Counted from the stretch's first letter, positions 50,112-60,496 are shown. The stretch: 64,000 nt of DNA from Lodderomyces elongisporus (GCF_030384665.1 NC_083674.1:1860001-1924000); one strand, 5' to 3'. Translations and numbers: made by a program. Notes: a model not told the origin generated them from the letters alone.

Positions 50112-51254
50112 ATGTCCTTTCTATTTAGAAGATCACTGGAACTCAATAGGCCTCGGAAGGCTAGAACCGAAGAGCAATTGCTGCATCAAAAAAAGGTTGC
50201 TGACACAGGCGATGAAGGAAATAGCAATAATGTGCCTGAATTAGAACCAGATCCAGAACAAAAGCCCGAACTGGATTTAGACCAGGAACATAAGCACGAA
50301 CACGAATCGTCTGCATCTCCAATCGACGATACTGGATCCGGTAGTGAAAAGACCAGTTTGAAAAAAAGACCCACTTTTTTACAAAGTCTTATGCGGGTAT
50401 CTAGTGGAAATGGGTCGTCATCATCTTTAAAATCCTCCACTTCGAGCTCATCTAGTCAGTTGAGCGGTATTCCACCTTTGCCACCATTGGTATTGGCTGA
50501 TCACAAGGGCAACATAAAGAATAGACTATTGGATATAGAATTGGCAACCAATATTCAGAGTCTTCTTCCTGCTAGGCTACAACTCTTTGATACTTGGGAT
50601 CTAGTCTATTCTTTAAGTCAACATGGAATGTCACTCAACACTCTCTACCGCAACTCAAAACCAGAGCACCAACTACAGGAGTTAAAGAAACGTAAAAAAG
50701 CTGAGAAGGGATACGCGGATGCCGTAGTCAAGAAAATGATGGTGGCTGATTTTCCTAAACAAGGTGGGTTCACAATTGAACAAAGACGACCGCAAGGATA
50801 TATCTTGGTTATCAAGGATGAGCACAATGCCAAATTCGGTGCCTACTTGAATGAATACCTCAAGCCTATGGAACACAAAAGATATTATGGAAATGGCGAA
50901 TGTTTTTTGTGGAAAGTCGAAAATTACGACCCATCAACATTGATTTCTCATAATGAAAAGCCGAATAAAGATAGTTCTGAAAGTTCCTCAAAGAATAATG
51001 CTACTCGGTTTAAAGCATTCATGTATACAGGTATTAACGATAATATCATATACTCAAATCGTGATTTTATTGCAATTGGCTCATCCCACGGAGAAAACGG
51101 ATTATACCTTGATCAATCACTAAGCAGTGGGGTGAGCTATCCCTGTGAAACATTTGGTAATGAAATATTGTGCCTGAATACCAAAAAAAATCCGAAAGCT
51201 GGTTCTTTCAAAATCATGGGCTTGGAAATTTGGCGAGTAGGGACTTTGGAATAA
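50112..51254 (+). CDS. OXR1: OXR1, TLDc-domain oxidation-resistance protein
   Basis: Oxr1 protects against oxidative stress and in yeast also promotes V-ATPase disassembly. The 380-aa protein has an acidic, Ser-rich disordered N-terminus with an [17 protein letters not shown] stretch. The TLDc domain occupies about 150-380: [52 protein letters not shown], and [10 protein letters not shown] near the end, finishing MGLEIWRVG. The CTG codon at 51174 follows NEILC, a spot where fungal TLDc domains often have Ser. The N-terminal extension is longer than in S. cerevisiae (273 aa). Confidence 0.9.
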   Translation: MSFLFRRSLELNRPRKARTEEQLLHQKKVADTGDEGNSNNVPELEPDPEQKPELDLDQEHKHEHESSASPIDDTGSGSEKTSLKKRPTFLQSLMRVSSGNGSSSSLKSSTSSSSSQLSGIPPLPPLVLADHKGNIKNRLLDIELATNIQSLLPARLQLFDTWDLVYSLSQHGMSLNTLYRNSKPEHQLQELKKRKKAEKGYADAVVKKMMVADFPKQGGFTIEQRRPQGYILVIKDEHNAKFGAYLNEYLKPMEHKRYYGNGECFLWKVENYDPSTLISHNEKPNKDSSESSSKNNATRFKAFMYTGINDNIIYSNRDFIAIGSSHGENGLYLDQSLSSGVSYPCETFGNEILCLNTKKNPKAGSFKIMGLEIWRVGTLE

Positions 51255-52614
51255 ACAAACTTTCTTGCTGAAACCAATGGTTATACTTTTGTCTTTTTTT
51301 CAATATTATTTCTTTTTTGTTTCTATAATTTTTTGTTTTAATGGTTTTCCACTTTCTTACATTCTTGATGTTGTATTACGATTACTAGAAGAAGAAAGAT
51401 TTTTTTTTTTCCAGAAATTACCACTGGCAAGGTATTTCTGTCAAGGAGACTAGTGAATGTCGTTTTTGCCCAATTTCATCAATAATTTCAAAAGCTTTTT
51501 TTTACAACAAAGTCTCATTAGAGAATATGACATGACCACACTTATTTTTATTCTATTTCATATATGCACTTATTACACTTTATTTTCTATTCAGTATTTT
51601 TCATTGACTGAAAATACTTGCAGGAAAGTATATTATCAAGGAAGAGAAAAGAGAACGAAACAAAACAAAACAAAACAAAAGAAAAGAAAGAAAAAACAGC
51701 ACCGGATATTCCGAAGAATGAACATGAAATTATATTAAACGAGTGGAGATGAGATTGGTTGGAATAATATATTCGTTAGATTATTTGTAAATAACAAGTA
51801 AAATTGTACATATTGCGGCTCCCCTCTTAATTTTTGTTTGAATAAGTATTAATAATTTGCAAAGCGTGTAGTATCCGATATTCGAATAATTAGCATGCAC
51901 TCCAGAATTCTGAACTTCGACTTCTTTTCAACGGAAAAATAATTATATGCTTGACTCTGAAAATATAATAGTAAGTCTCGTATAAATTATTTTTTAGAAG
52001 AACCAAAATTCCTTAAATTGTTCACATTTGGCAATATAAAACTAAAACAACTACACCTAGTTAATCTATAGGTTGATGTTCTCATTGTATAAAGATTCTT
52101 TCCAAAAGAACATTTGTTATAAATAATACTCAATATTTTTTTTACCACAGTTCAAAATATTATATTTCTTAGATTTACGCCTACGTAAGACCGAAAAAAG
52201 AAGTATGACATAAAATCTGAAACTGAACAAGAAATTTTTAGCCATTCAAAGCTTTCATGAATAAAAATAATTATTTGTATCAGAGTTGATACTTAGATGA
52301 AATTAATGTAGTATCAATAAACCAAGAAAATTTCAGACTTCGAAGACAGATGATAGGAGATCGATTACATGATCAAGAAAAGCAAAGAATATTTTCAATA
52401 ACCTGATATGAAATCTTGTAATCCCTAAGAACAAATTGAGTTGTTTCATATAACAAGGGTAGTAGGAATAATGACTTAGAGGCAGGCGGATGCGTTATTC
52501 AAATGTTTCACAATTTACTAAACATGCTTCAAAATCACAGCTATAAAAAGAAACCAAATTTGCATTTCGATAATGGTTTTTGAAGATGGTTTGCTTTCAA
52601 CCATAGTCATCAAA
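51255..52614. other. Intergenic upstream of the wall-protein gene
   Basis: This 1.36-kb region is very AT-rich. It has a T-run near 51402-51411, an (ACAAA)n run at 51660-51680, and a TATAAAAAG box at 52542-52550. No gene is seen. Low complexity is less extreme than elsewhere. Confidence 0.55.
52542..52550 (+). promoter_or_regulatory. TATAAAAAG box of the wall-protein gene
   Basis: The box lies 31 bp from the first in-frame ATG (52573) and 73 bp from the second (52615). Yeast transcripts usually start tens of bases past the TATA, which favours the second ATG. Confidence 0.5.
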
Positions 52615-55008
52615 ATGAAATTTAAGAATTGCGTTTTTTCCGCAATTATATTGCTAGTTACCTTCACTGCAGCAAATGAACAACTTTTATCTTCTACTTC
52701 AAAAAAAGTGAAATATGTGACCGTTACTGATGTTGTTGTTGAAATTGTTTCCCAAACCGACAGTTATACTGACATTATTCAAAATGCTCATGTCGAGTCA
52801 TCTACCTCGTCATCATCAGTTTCCAAAGCTAAAAAAACCATAACGCAAACCAGTGTGGTGGTAGATGTCGTTGACCAACCAACCGAAGCCATTGACACGA
52901 CCAGTGATGTAGCCTCTGTACCTTCCAAAACGTCTTCAGTATCATCGAAAGTCAAAAAAGTGATAACTCTTACCACTGTGGTAGTTGATGTTGTCGGTGA
53001 GACAAACGAAGCCGCAATGATTGCCAACTCCAATCTTTCTGTTACCCCGTCGCTGACCAAAAAAAAAATAGTGATCACGCTCACTGATACTACCGTTGAT
53101 GTCGTTACTCAAAACACCGAACATGTTGATGCTAACGCAATTGTTTCCGATTCTCAACCTGAAGAATCTGTTGCCACAGAGTCACTGCTTTCGAATTTTG
53201 CTGCCCAGAATCTCCAGCTTGGTGATCTTGAGATACAAAATAAAGAAGTTCTATTAGAAACCGCTGATGAAAACGTGTCTTCTTCAAAAGAAGCAAAGTT
53301 AATCACTCTTACTAGTGTAGTTGTTGAAGTCGTTTCCGAAACAAGCGATGTTACAGTTCTCGTTGACGCAAATTCTTCGCCATCGAAAAAGCAAATTACA
53401 CTTACTGATACTGTGGTCAAGGTTGTGCCAGAGGCCACGTCAACCAAGAAACAGATTACCCTCACCGATACAGTGGTCAAGGTTGTTCCGGAATCTACTT
53501 CAACCAAGAAACAGATTACCCTCACAGATACAGTAGTCAAGGTTGTTCCGGAATCTACTTCAACCAAGAAACAGATTACCCTCACCGATACAGTGGTCAA
53601 GGTTGTTCCGGAATCTACTTCAACCAAGAAACAGATTACCCTCACCGATACAGTGGTCAAGGTTGTTCCGGAATCTACTTCAACCAAGAAACAGATTACC
53701 CTCACTGATACAGTGGTCAAGGTTGTTCCGGAATCTACTTCAACCAAGAAACAGATTACCCTCACCGATACAGTGGTCAAGGTTGTTCCGGAATCTACTT
53801 CAACCAAGAAACAGATTACCCTCACTGATACAGTGGTCAAGGTTGTGCCAGAGGCCACGTCAACCAAAAAACAGATTACCCTCACCGATACAGTGGTCAA
53901 GGTTGTTCCGGAATCTACTTCAACCAAAAAACAGATTACCCTCACCGATACGGTTATTGAGGTTGTTCCTGCTTCATCGTCAACCAAGAAACAGATTACC
54001 CTCACCGATACGGTTATTGAGGTTGTTCCTGCTTCATCGTCAACCAAGAAACAGATTACCCTCACCGATACGGTTATTGAGGTCGTTCCTGCTTCATCAT
54101 CTTCAACATCAATTTCAAAATCGAAGAGTACTATTACCATTACAGGTACAGTCATTGAAGTGGTTCCAGCACCAACTACATTGGCACTGCACTCCCTAGA
54201 CGGGGGTTCGCCTCTTGTGTCTGACTATTATAACATGACACTGACGTTGTTTAATACTACTTTTTATTCGATTGCAGCACCTCCGGTATTCCAATCTACC
54301 TATACCCAAACAAACACCATTGAACTAGAAAATACAGCTGGTAATTTTACTCAAACAGTTGCTAACCTGAAGATATCGGAATCTCTGGTTGATGGAAAAT
54401 TATCTCTGAACGCTAGTACTAGTTCATCAACCACTGCATCAAGCTCAATGTCACAAACTGGCCCTTCTTTAACGTCGGCTCTCCAGTCTACGTCGCTCAG
54501 GCCGTCAGAATTGGCAAAGACACTTTTGATTACCCAAACAACTTTGGAAGTCGTTAATTCAGGCACTTGTGATGAATATGGTTGTTTTGACTTTGACATT
54601 CTCGAAGAAAAAACTATTGTTTGGACGTCAACTTATTCACCAATCAAATCCTCTACCCTATTCAGTTCAGCGGATGCTGTAGATGAACTTCTCGGTCCAA
54701 TGTTAACTACCCCACTTAAAGCGATTGATCCGGAACAGACCAATGTTGACTTCAGTTTTAACAATCTAGCTTCGCTTAGCAACGAAGAGGATTCAAAAGT
54801 TGAGGTTCCCGTAGCTGAAGTGGTTTTGCCTGTTGAACAAACCGATAATTCCCAGAATGATAGAAGTCCTATAACTGAGGCATCTGTACACCCTGAACCT
54901 GAAAATTCTATTTCCGAGGCCACTACATATGAAGGTGTTGGACTTACAAATATACCGTCTTGTGTTTCTTTTTTCGCTGTTGGGTTGATTATTATCTTGA
55001 TCAAGTAA
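52615..55008 (+). CDS. Secreted, probably GPI-anchored, repeat-rich cell-wall protein
   Basis: From the ATG at 52615 the protein is 797 aa. An in-frame ATG at 52573 exists, but the signal peptide MKFKNCVFSAIILLVTFTAA starts at the second. The N-terminal part has five degenerate units of the type ITLTSVVVEVVSE. The middle has 12 units of 20 residues, KKQITLTDTVVKVVPESTST, the last three with VIEVVPASSS. A Ser/Thr-rich stalk and a TCDEYGCFDFD segment with two Cys follow. The tail NIPSCVSFFAVGLIIILIK is a short hydrophobic end typical of a GPI signal. Alternating beta-branched residues suggest beta-sheet or amyloid-like packing. I know no exact family. Adhesion or wall function is inference. Confidence 0.75.
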   Translation: MKFKNCVFSAIILLVTFTAANEQLLSSTSKKVKYVTVTDVVVEIVSQTDSYTDIIQNAHVESSTSSSSVSKAKKTITQTSVVVDVVDQPTEAIDTTSDVASVPSKTSSVSSKVKKVITLTTVVVDVVGETNEAAMIANSNLSVTPSLTKKKIVITLTDTTVDVVTQNTEHVDANAIVSDSQPEESVATESLLSNFAAQNLQLGDLEIQNKEVLLETADENVSSSKEAKLITLTSVVVEVVSETSDVTVLVDANSSPSKKQITLTDTVVKVVPEATSTKKQITLTDTVVKVVPESTSTKKQITLTDTVVKVVPESTSTKKQITLTDTVVKVVPESTSTKKQITLTDTVVKVVPESTSTKKQITLTDTVVKVVPESTSTKKQITLTDTVVKVVPESTSTKKQITLTDTVVKVVPEATSTKKQITLTDTVVKVVPESTSTKKQITLTDTVIEVVPASSSTKKQITLTDTVIEVVPASSSTKKQITLTDTVIEVVPASSSSTSISKSKSTITITGTVIEVVPAPTTLALHSLDGGSPLVSDYYNMTLTLFNTTFYSIAAPPVFQSTYTQTNTIELENTAGNFTQTVANLKISESLVDGKLSLNASTSSSTTASSSMSQTGPSLTSALQSTSLRPSELAKTLLITQTTLEVVNSGTCDEYGCFDFDILEEKTIVWTSTYSPIKSSTLFSSADAVDELLGPMLTTPLKAIDPEQTNVDFSFNNLASLSNEEDSKVEVPVAEVVLPVEQTDNSQNDRSPITEASVHPEPENSISEATTYEGVGLTNIPSCVSFFAVGLIIILIK
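53386..54105. repeat. 60-bp coding tandem repeat, 12 units
   Basis: Units start every 60 bp from 53386. Units in the middle differ only at a few silent sites; several (for example those starting near 53566, 53626 and 53746) are identical. Units 10-12 form a distinct subtype. The last unit has one extra Ser codon. Confidence 0.95.
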
Positions 55009-55553
55009 GTAACGTTATTTTCTATGAAGCTTTCGGTATTAATCTTTTTGTATAGTATTGTGTTATATTTTTAAGCTAAAAAAACTCACTCGAATAATAT
55101 CAACAGACATAATGCTCTTTTCTTGTAGTGTAAATAAAAAGATAAACAATCATTGAGGATTATTTGATGAGGACCTCGAATATACAACTATGATAACTAT
55201 TACCTGTACTAATTCTTAGGATGATATAATAAAAAAATTTGTGTATTTTCAAAAATAACATGATTGTATGTAGTTGGAATACCTATTGCCTACTATGATG
55301 TATATTGCCTTTATTTAAAAGTACTTACAAGGAAATACGGTTTTCAAATGTGGATCGTTACAAAGGTTGTGCTCACAGTATTGTGGTGTTTAAGAAGATT
55401 TTTAGTTGTTTTTTTTTCGAAAAAATATGTATTTCACTTTATTGCGCGGTATTCACAATACTTCTTAATCCTTTTCATTACTCAACTTACCAGGCATCCT
55501 TGAAATATTAGCACTGGAAAGACGTGTCAACATCCGCTCAAAGTCTATCTGCG
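55009..55553. other. Intergenic upstream of the mitochondrial-type gene
   Basis: This is 545 bp of AT-rich DNA without a supported gene. A GTG at 55524 precedes the chosen ATG in frame. Confidence 0.55.
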
Positions 55554-57851
55554 ATGTTTAATTGCATAAAAAGTATAAGCAGATCAAAAAGTGCAACAAG
55601 AAAATTAGGACGGATCACTCACCTTTCGACTAAGATAAGTTCTCAAAAATTGAACACTACATCATGTTGTTGCCAGTGCTCCCCTATATCCACAGCGGGA
55701 CTCATTCAATGGGTGTCTGAACCAGCGTCATCTTCTTCTACCAATACTTTGCTGCACTCTCAAGCAGGTGGATATCGAAAGCTTTCTCACAATGAAACGA
55801 AGCATCTATCAAACTTGGATGATCTAATTCTACGAAATGAGTTTAACACAATGCTTTCAAAGCCTGAAAAATTTGATGCTTTATCAGTCGCTCATATTAT
55901 TTGGAAAGTGAAACTTAAACTCTTTCATCATAGCCTGGATACAACACTACTACATGTTATAGAGTCATGCCCAGTTTGTTTAAAGCGAGGGTCTGATGTA
56001 TTTACCAAACAATACGAAGCGCTTGTGTTTTTGCAACAGCTCGCAGACAAATTTCTGGCAAGTCAATCAGAGCAGGATCTGCGGCTATTGGAAGGTGATC
56101 TCAACATACTATACACAAATTATGTTTGGATGTATTATCACTTGAATAATCTAGAGAAGGTAGTTGAGGCATTCTCTATGATAAAAACTGAAAAGGATGA
56201 ACAAACCATTGCATATTTTCTCAATAGCTTTATAGTGAATTTTGAATTTGAAACGTTTAAAAAAGCATTTCAAAATTTGGTTATTGAGTCCGATGCAAAT
56301 TTATCAGCAGATTTATTTCATTTCATAGTTACGCGACTTTCAGAAAACAAATGCCTTTTTGAAATCATATTTCATTGTTATCAAGTGTGGACAAATTCAC
56401 CAAAATGCGAAACACCAAAACCAGAGCTGGTTTGCATCATTCTCCGTAAGTTTTATCAGTACGGAACTTTCAATGAAATCAATAGTTTTCGGCGGAGTAT
56501 TCGCAAAAAGTATGCAGGCAATAATTTGATTCAAAGCATCATCCATCAACACGAGATTATTAATCGAGAGTATTTATCCTTCAAGAAAAACTTGACTGAA
56601 AAAGATTACGATATCATTGAGTCATTAGTGCCAGAAAATGCTGAAGAAAGGAAACAAGTTGGTTTGTCATGGGCGAGTTTTATGGCTCATTACTCGAATT
56701 TGGATAACCTAAATTACATAATAAGGGTTTTCAAAAATGATGATGACAAGGGTCTTGCGCCAGATCTTCTTGAGGTCTTGTTAAAATACCATCAAAACAC
56801 AGATCGGTTTGTTCCGCTTTTGCATCTCATTGAAAATGTTTCAAAGACAATCCCATTTAAAGAGGATTACCTCGCAACTATTACTAGTTCATTTGCATAT
56901 TGTTATTCACGATTCCTTCCTGCTTTTGTGGACAGACTCAATTCATGGCTCGGAAACTCGAATGCTTTTCAAATTCATAGAACCCTGTCACCGTTTTTTC
57001 CGTTTCATTTGAAACAGGAGCTCAACCCGTTGCAATATAGGGGGTGGAGTCAATTTGTTTATTTTCCAGATTTATCACCGGAGCAGGAGCAGAAAATACA
57101 AAGCGAAGTTAGATTCAGAATTGATCGGGGCATACCAGCATTGCTTGACCAGGGTGTGCAGCCAGATTTCAAACTAATCTTGGATGTGTTTAGAGTTGCT
57201 GATCTTGAAGACCGAATATGTTTAAAGAAAGCTCTTCAGAGAACGCGACAGTATAATTGGAAACATCAGAAAACTATGGAGTTGATTTCACTTAAACATC
57301 CGTCATTGACTCAGGAATTGTTGCAAAGATATTTTAAAGCCAATAAGGACCAACTCAATGATAGTCACAAGTTTATGTTTATTAGCTTACTCTTGAGATA
57401 TGAACTCTACGAAGAAGCACAGTATCTTCTGAACTCCATTGACACTTTTCATTTGATTGACAAGAACAAGATGTTGAAACTCAATCATGACTTGAGTATA
57501 TGTCTTGGCATGTCTGATTTTGAGAAGATGTTGTCCGTTTTGAGAAATTTCGCACCAGAGGAGGTTTCTCTTAGTCCCTACTTGCTCCAAGAGTGTATCA
57601 AAATTGAAAATCGATTGAGCATTAAACTCCGCAAAGGATTATCAAAAGAGCAAGTAAAGTCAACTTTTAATGATTCAAGTGAAAAACAGTTGGCCACAAG
57701 ATGTTTACTGGAAATCAGAGATCTAGTTGCAAAGATTGATATGTTTTTAAAGAGGGACGAAGAAGAGGTGCCTGTGCTTATTGAGCGTACAATTGCGGCA
57801 TTAGATCAGTGGAAGAAACATAGTGCCAATATGACCGTAAATACCATGTAG
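55554..57851 (+). CDS. Uncharacterised helical protein, possibly a mitochondrial PPR-like factor
   Basis: The frame opens at a GTG (55524); the ATG at 55554 gives 765 aa. The N-terminus MFNCIKSISRSKSATRKLGR is basic and Ser-rich with no acids, fitting a mitochondrial presequence. The rest is almost entirely predicted alpha-helical with short repeated helical hairpins (for example WMYYHLNNLEKVVEAFSMIK and FIVNFEFETFKKAFQNLV), as in yeast pentatricopeptide proteins that act on mitochondrial RNAs. I recognise no named orthologue. The gene is coding by length and codon structure; function is an inference. Fast evolution is common for such proteins. Confidence 0.65.
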   Translation: MFNCIKSISRSKSATRKLGRITHLSTKISSQKLNTTSCCCQCSPISTAGLIQWVSEPASSSSTNTLLHSQAGGYRKLSHNETKHLSNLDDLILRNEFNTMLSKPEKFDALSVAHIIWKVKLKLFHHSLDTTLLHVIESCPVCLKRGSDVFTKQYEALVFLQQLADKFLASQSEQDLRLLEGDLNILYTNYVWMYYHLNNLEKVVEAFSMIKTEKDEQTIAYFLNSFIVNFEFETFKKAFQNLVIESDANLSADLFHFIVTRLSENKCLFEIIFHCYQVWTNSPKCETPKPELVCIILRKFYQYGTFNEINSFRRSIRKKYAGNNLIQSIIHQHEIINREYLSFKKNLTEKDYDIIESLVPENAEERKQVGLSWASFMAHYSNLDNLNYIIRVFKNDDDKGLAPDLLEVLLKYHQNTDRFVPLLHLIENVSKTIPFKEDYLATITSSFAYCYSRFLPAFVDRLNSWLGNSNAFQIHRTLSPFFPFHLKQELNPLQYRGWSQFVYFPDLSPEQEQKIQSEVRFRIDRGIPALLDQGVQPDFKLILDVFRVADLEDRICLKKALQRTRQYNWKHQKTMELISLKHPSLTQELLQRYFKANKDQLNDSHKFMFISLLLRYELYEEAQYLLNSIDTFHLIDKNKMLKLNHDLSICLGMSDFEKMLSVLRNFAPEEVSLSPYLLQECIKIENRLSIKLRKGLSKEQVKSTFNDSSEKQLATRCLLEIRDLVAKIDMFLKRDEEEVPVLIERTIAALDQWKKHSANMTVNTM

Positions 57852-58204
57852 TAATAGTGAATAATAACAAAGGGAATGAAATCAAAAGAAATGTGGTTAA
57901 ATGAAAAAAAATGAAAGCCATCTTAAAACAAAAAAAAAAACTGTATATAGTTTTTTATTTCCCACTTTTCTGTTGTTCATAGTAATATGTCTTGTCTTGT
58001 TTAATTCTGTCTTGTAAAAGTGGGGATGGAGGTAGCGCCGCGCTCGTAACTACACAAAGAATCTGGCTCAAAAGGAATGAATACAATAATCACAGCCTTT
58101 AAATTGATAATTATTAAAATCAAAGCAATGGTCAAGTACTTTATACACTGAGTACACCCAACTCTTTCTTTCTTTTTTTTTTCTTTTCTTAAAAATTATC
58201 GAAA
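57852..58204. other. Intergenic upstream of PSH1
   Basis: This 353-bp region has a GC-rich island AGCGCCGCGCT (58034-58044, an imperfect hairpin) in otherwise AT-rich DNA, and T-runs near the PSH1 start. No gene is seen. Confidence 0.55.
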
Positions 58205-59598
58205 ATGGCAAACCATGACTTAGGTGGTACACTTTGGGGAACGATAGTATGTGTTTATAACCAGTTTGTTATATGCTTTATTCTTCTTATATTTTCACCT
58301 TTCATAAAAAATTCAGTTATTAACAAAAAACACTTCATTCCATCAAGGATTCTTCCTTAACATCGAATCTCCTTGAGAAGATAACGACTTCTTTAGAATG
58401 TTCTATTTGTTCCGAGATTATGGTTGTACCAATGACTAGCGAATGTGGTCATTCTTTTTGCTACGACTGTATACATCAATGGTTTAAAAATAAGATAAAC
58501 TGTCCCTCATGTCGTCATGAGATTGAAGCAAGGCCCGCATTGAATCAGAAGCTAAATGAAATCTGCAAGACAGTTGTTGATATGCTTATAGAGACAAAAT
58601 TAGAGCCCAACAGTGATGCGCTTTCTCTGCGAAAACGTGAATGTACTGAAAGATATGACACACACGTCAAGCAGAAACAGATATTTGGCAATTTGTTTTC
58701 TACCACCACCGTTACTACTATTGACAAATCTGATGGAGTGCCGCGTTGCGGTAATTGTCATTGGGAGGCGCATGGCTCGGTGTGTTTGCATTGTGGAACG
58801 CGATTTAGGATGCCATTAGATAGTGATGAGGAAGAAGATTTAGAGGATTATTATGAAGATGTGCGTTCCATCAATGATGGATCAGGGGAAGTTGAGGATG
58901 CATATGACTCCGACGACAGTTTTATAGACTCGCGAACACGTGAGGAGATCTTTCATGAGATGGAGGAAGCTGGGCGCCGACATTACGATACTGATGATTT
59001 GAGTGTTTTATCTTCGGACGAAGAAGCTCGCAACAGAAGTTCAGCTACTGATGAATGGAATGGGTTTGAAAGTGCATCTTCTAGTAATGTTGAGAGTGGA
59101 AGCAGGAGGCTGCGTGTGTTGGGTGTAAACAGCGGCGATAATGATGATGATGATGACGAAGATGGTGACTATCAAGATACTGATTCGGACCATGTATACC
59201 GCAGGAGACCACGACATGGTCAAGGCAATCCTCGTATATCTCGGCTAACTATAGATTCCGACGACGAAGAAGATGGTGATGGTGGTGATCTGGATGTCGA
59301 TGAAGGTGGTAACTTTATACTTCTGGATCATGATCACTTTGCACGACAGGGTTACGATTCGGAGGATTTGACAGATGCATTGGCCGAGTTTAATGATGAT
59401 AATTTAAATGAATTTGGATTGGAGCAAGAAAGCGATGATGAATTTGCATTTGATGCTGAAAATGAAGAAGACAGTGAAAGATTCGAAGGTTTTGGAAGCG
59501 ACGAGGATGCGTATCTAGAAGAAGAAGAAGAAGAAGAAGAAGAAGATATAGACAGGCATGATTATGAGGAAGATGTATCTGATCATGGGAATTGGTGA
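58205..59598 (+). CDS. PSH1: PSH1-like RING E3 ligase for centromeric histone Cse4, two exons
   Basis: The coding sequence is join(58205..58246, 58348..59598), 430 aa. Psh1 ubiquitinates misplaced CENP-A/Cse4. The first two RING cysteines (ECSIC) lie before the internal Met at 58420, so that Met cannot be the start. An upstream ATG exon MANHDLGGTLWGTI joins in phase 0. The RING is C3HC4: Cys32, 35, 47, His49, Cys52, 55, 66, 69. A second Zn ribbon CGNCHWEAHGSVCLHC lies at 148-163, as in yeast Psh1. The C-terminal half is Asp/Glu-rich, a histone-binding-like feature. The exon 1 assignment is inferred from splice signals. Confidence 0.85.
58247..58347 (+). other. Predicted intron of PSH1
   Basis: This 101-bp intron has donor GTATGT (58247-58252), branch-like TATTAAC (58318-58324, one mismatch to TACTAAC) and acceptor AAG at 58345-58347. 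The in-frame stop TAA at 58321 is removed by splicing. Confidence 0.72.
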
Positions 59599-60005
59599 TT
59601 AGGTAATTTTAAAATAGCTTGATATGTCTTTACTTTTATACAATACCGAGAAGAATCTAGTTGCACGATACGATTTCAGTAAGTTTAACTTTACAATTTA
59701 TAGTCTAATATTGACTAATACATGTGTAGATTGCAATTATCCATTTTTGACAAACTCGGTGTTTTGATTTATTTGGTTTCTTTTTTTTTTGTTTTATTTT
59801 CTTTTTTGAAATTTGTTTGTCTTCATTTTTTGTTTGATCTTTTCCTTTGGCAGTACGAAGGGCATCCAAATAAAACAAAGCATTCTAATCCTGGGAAAAA
59901 CAAAACTATCAAGAACGAGTTGAAAATATAGTTGATTACTTGTTCAAATAGAACCTAAAAATACATATACAAACTTAGCAAACTAAATAAAAAGTGTTGT
60001 GATAA

Positions 60006-60013
60006 TCACGTGA
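60006..60013. promoter_or_regulatory. TCACGTGA palindrome, candidate Cbf1 site of COX7
   Basis: The motif lies 484 bp upstream of the COX7 ATG and 37 bp from CCAATTGG. Cbf1 has been linked to respiratory genes in Candida, so the pair is plausible. Confidence 0.4.
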
Positions 60014-60042
60014 TTTGACATTTAAAGCGAGAATGGTGTGCC

Positions 60043-60050
60043 CCAATTGG
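60043..60050. promoter_or_regulatory. CCAATTGG, candidate HAP-complex site of COX7
   Basis: The same palindromic CCAAT 8-mer is found upstream of QCR6. It lies about 447 bp before the COX7 ATG. Confidence 0.4.
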
Positions 60051-60496
60051 AAGTCAGACAAAGCGGATGAACCAAAGCACAACCAACAGAGAGTGGGAAA
60101 AAAAAAACATCTGATAGATGGAAAGGAAAGAGAGAAGACGGGAAAAAAAAAGTTCAAACAACAAACCAACGTCACATTTCAACCTGTCGTTTAGAGAAAA
60201 ACATCTTTTTCTACAACCACTACAACAACTTTATCTAAACTTTAGCTTGCAACACTTCAGTCTCAGCTGCGCTTGAAACAGATAATTGCATCACCACTGA
60301 AGAACTATCTTATACTGTGTTATATCACTAAAGTCAATTGTATCTCCACATCAGATTTTCAATTGATCAGCAACTTGTATTGTCTTTTGGTATAACTGAT
60401 ACTTTGAAATCTACTACTCATAGCACAATTAAAGAAAGCTTTAATAAATACTCAACACTACGAAATCTTTCATATCCAGAGTAAATTACATTGAAA

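Larger units (their letters stand above)
59599..60496. other. COX7 upstream region
   Basis: This is 898 bp with no other gene. It has TCACGTGA at 60006-60013 and CCAATTGG at 60043-60050, then a long A/C-rich leader typical of yeast 5' UTRs. Confidence 0.65.
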
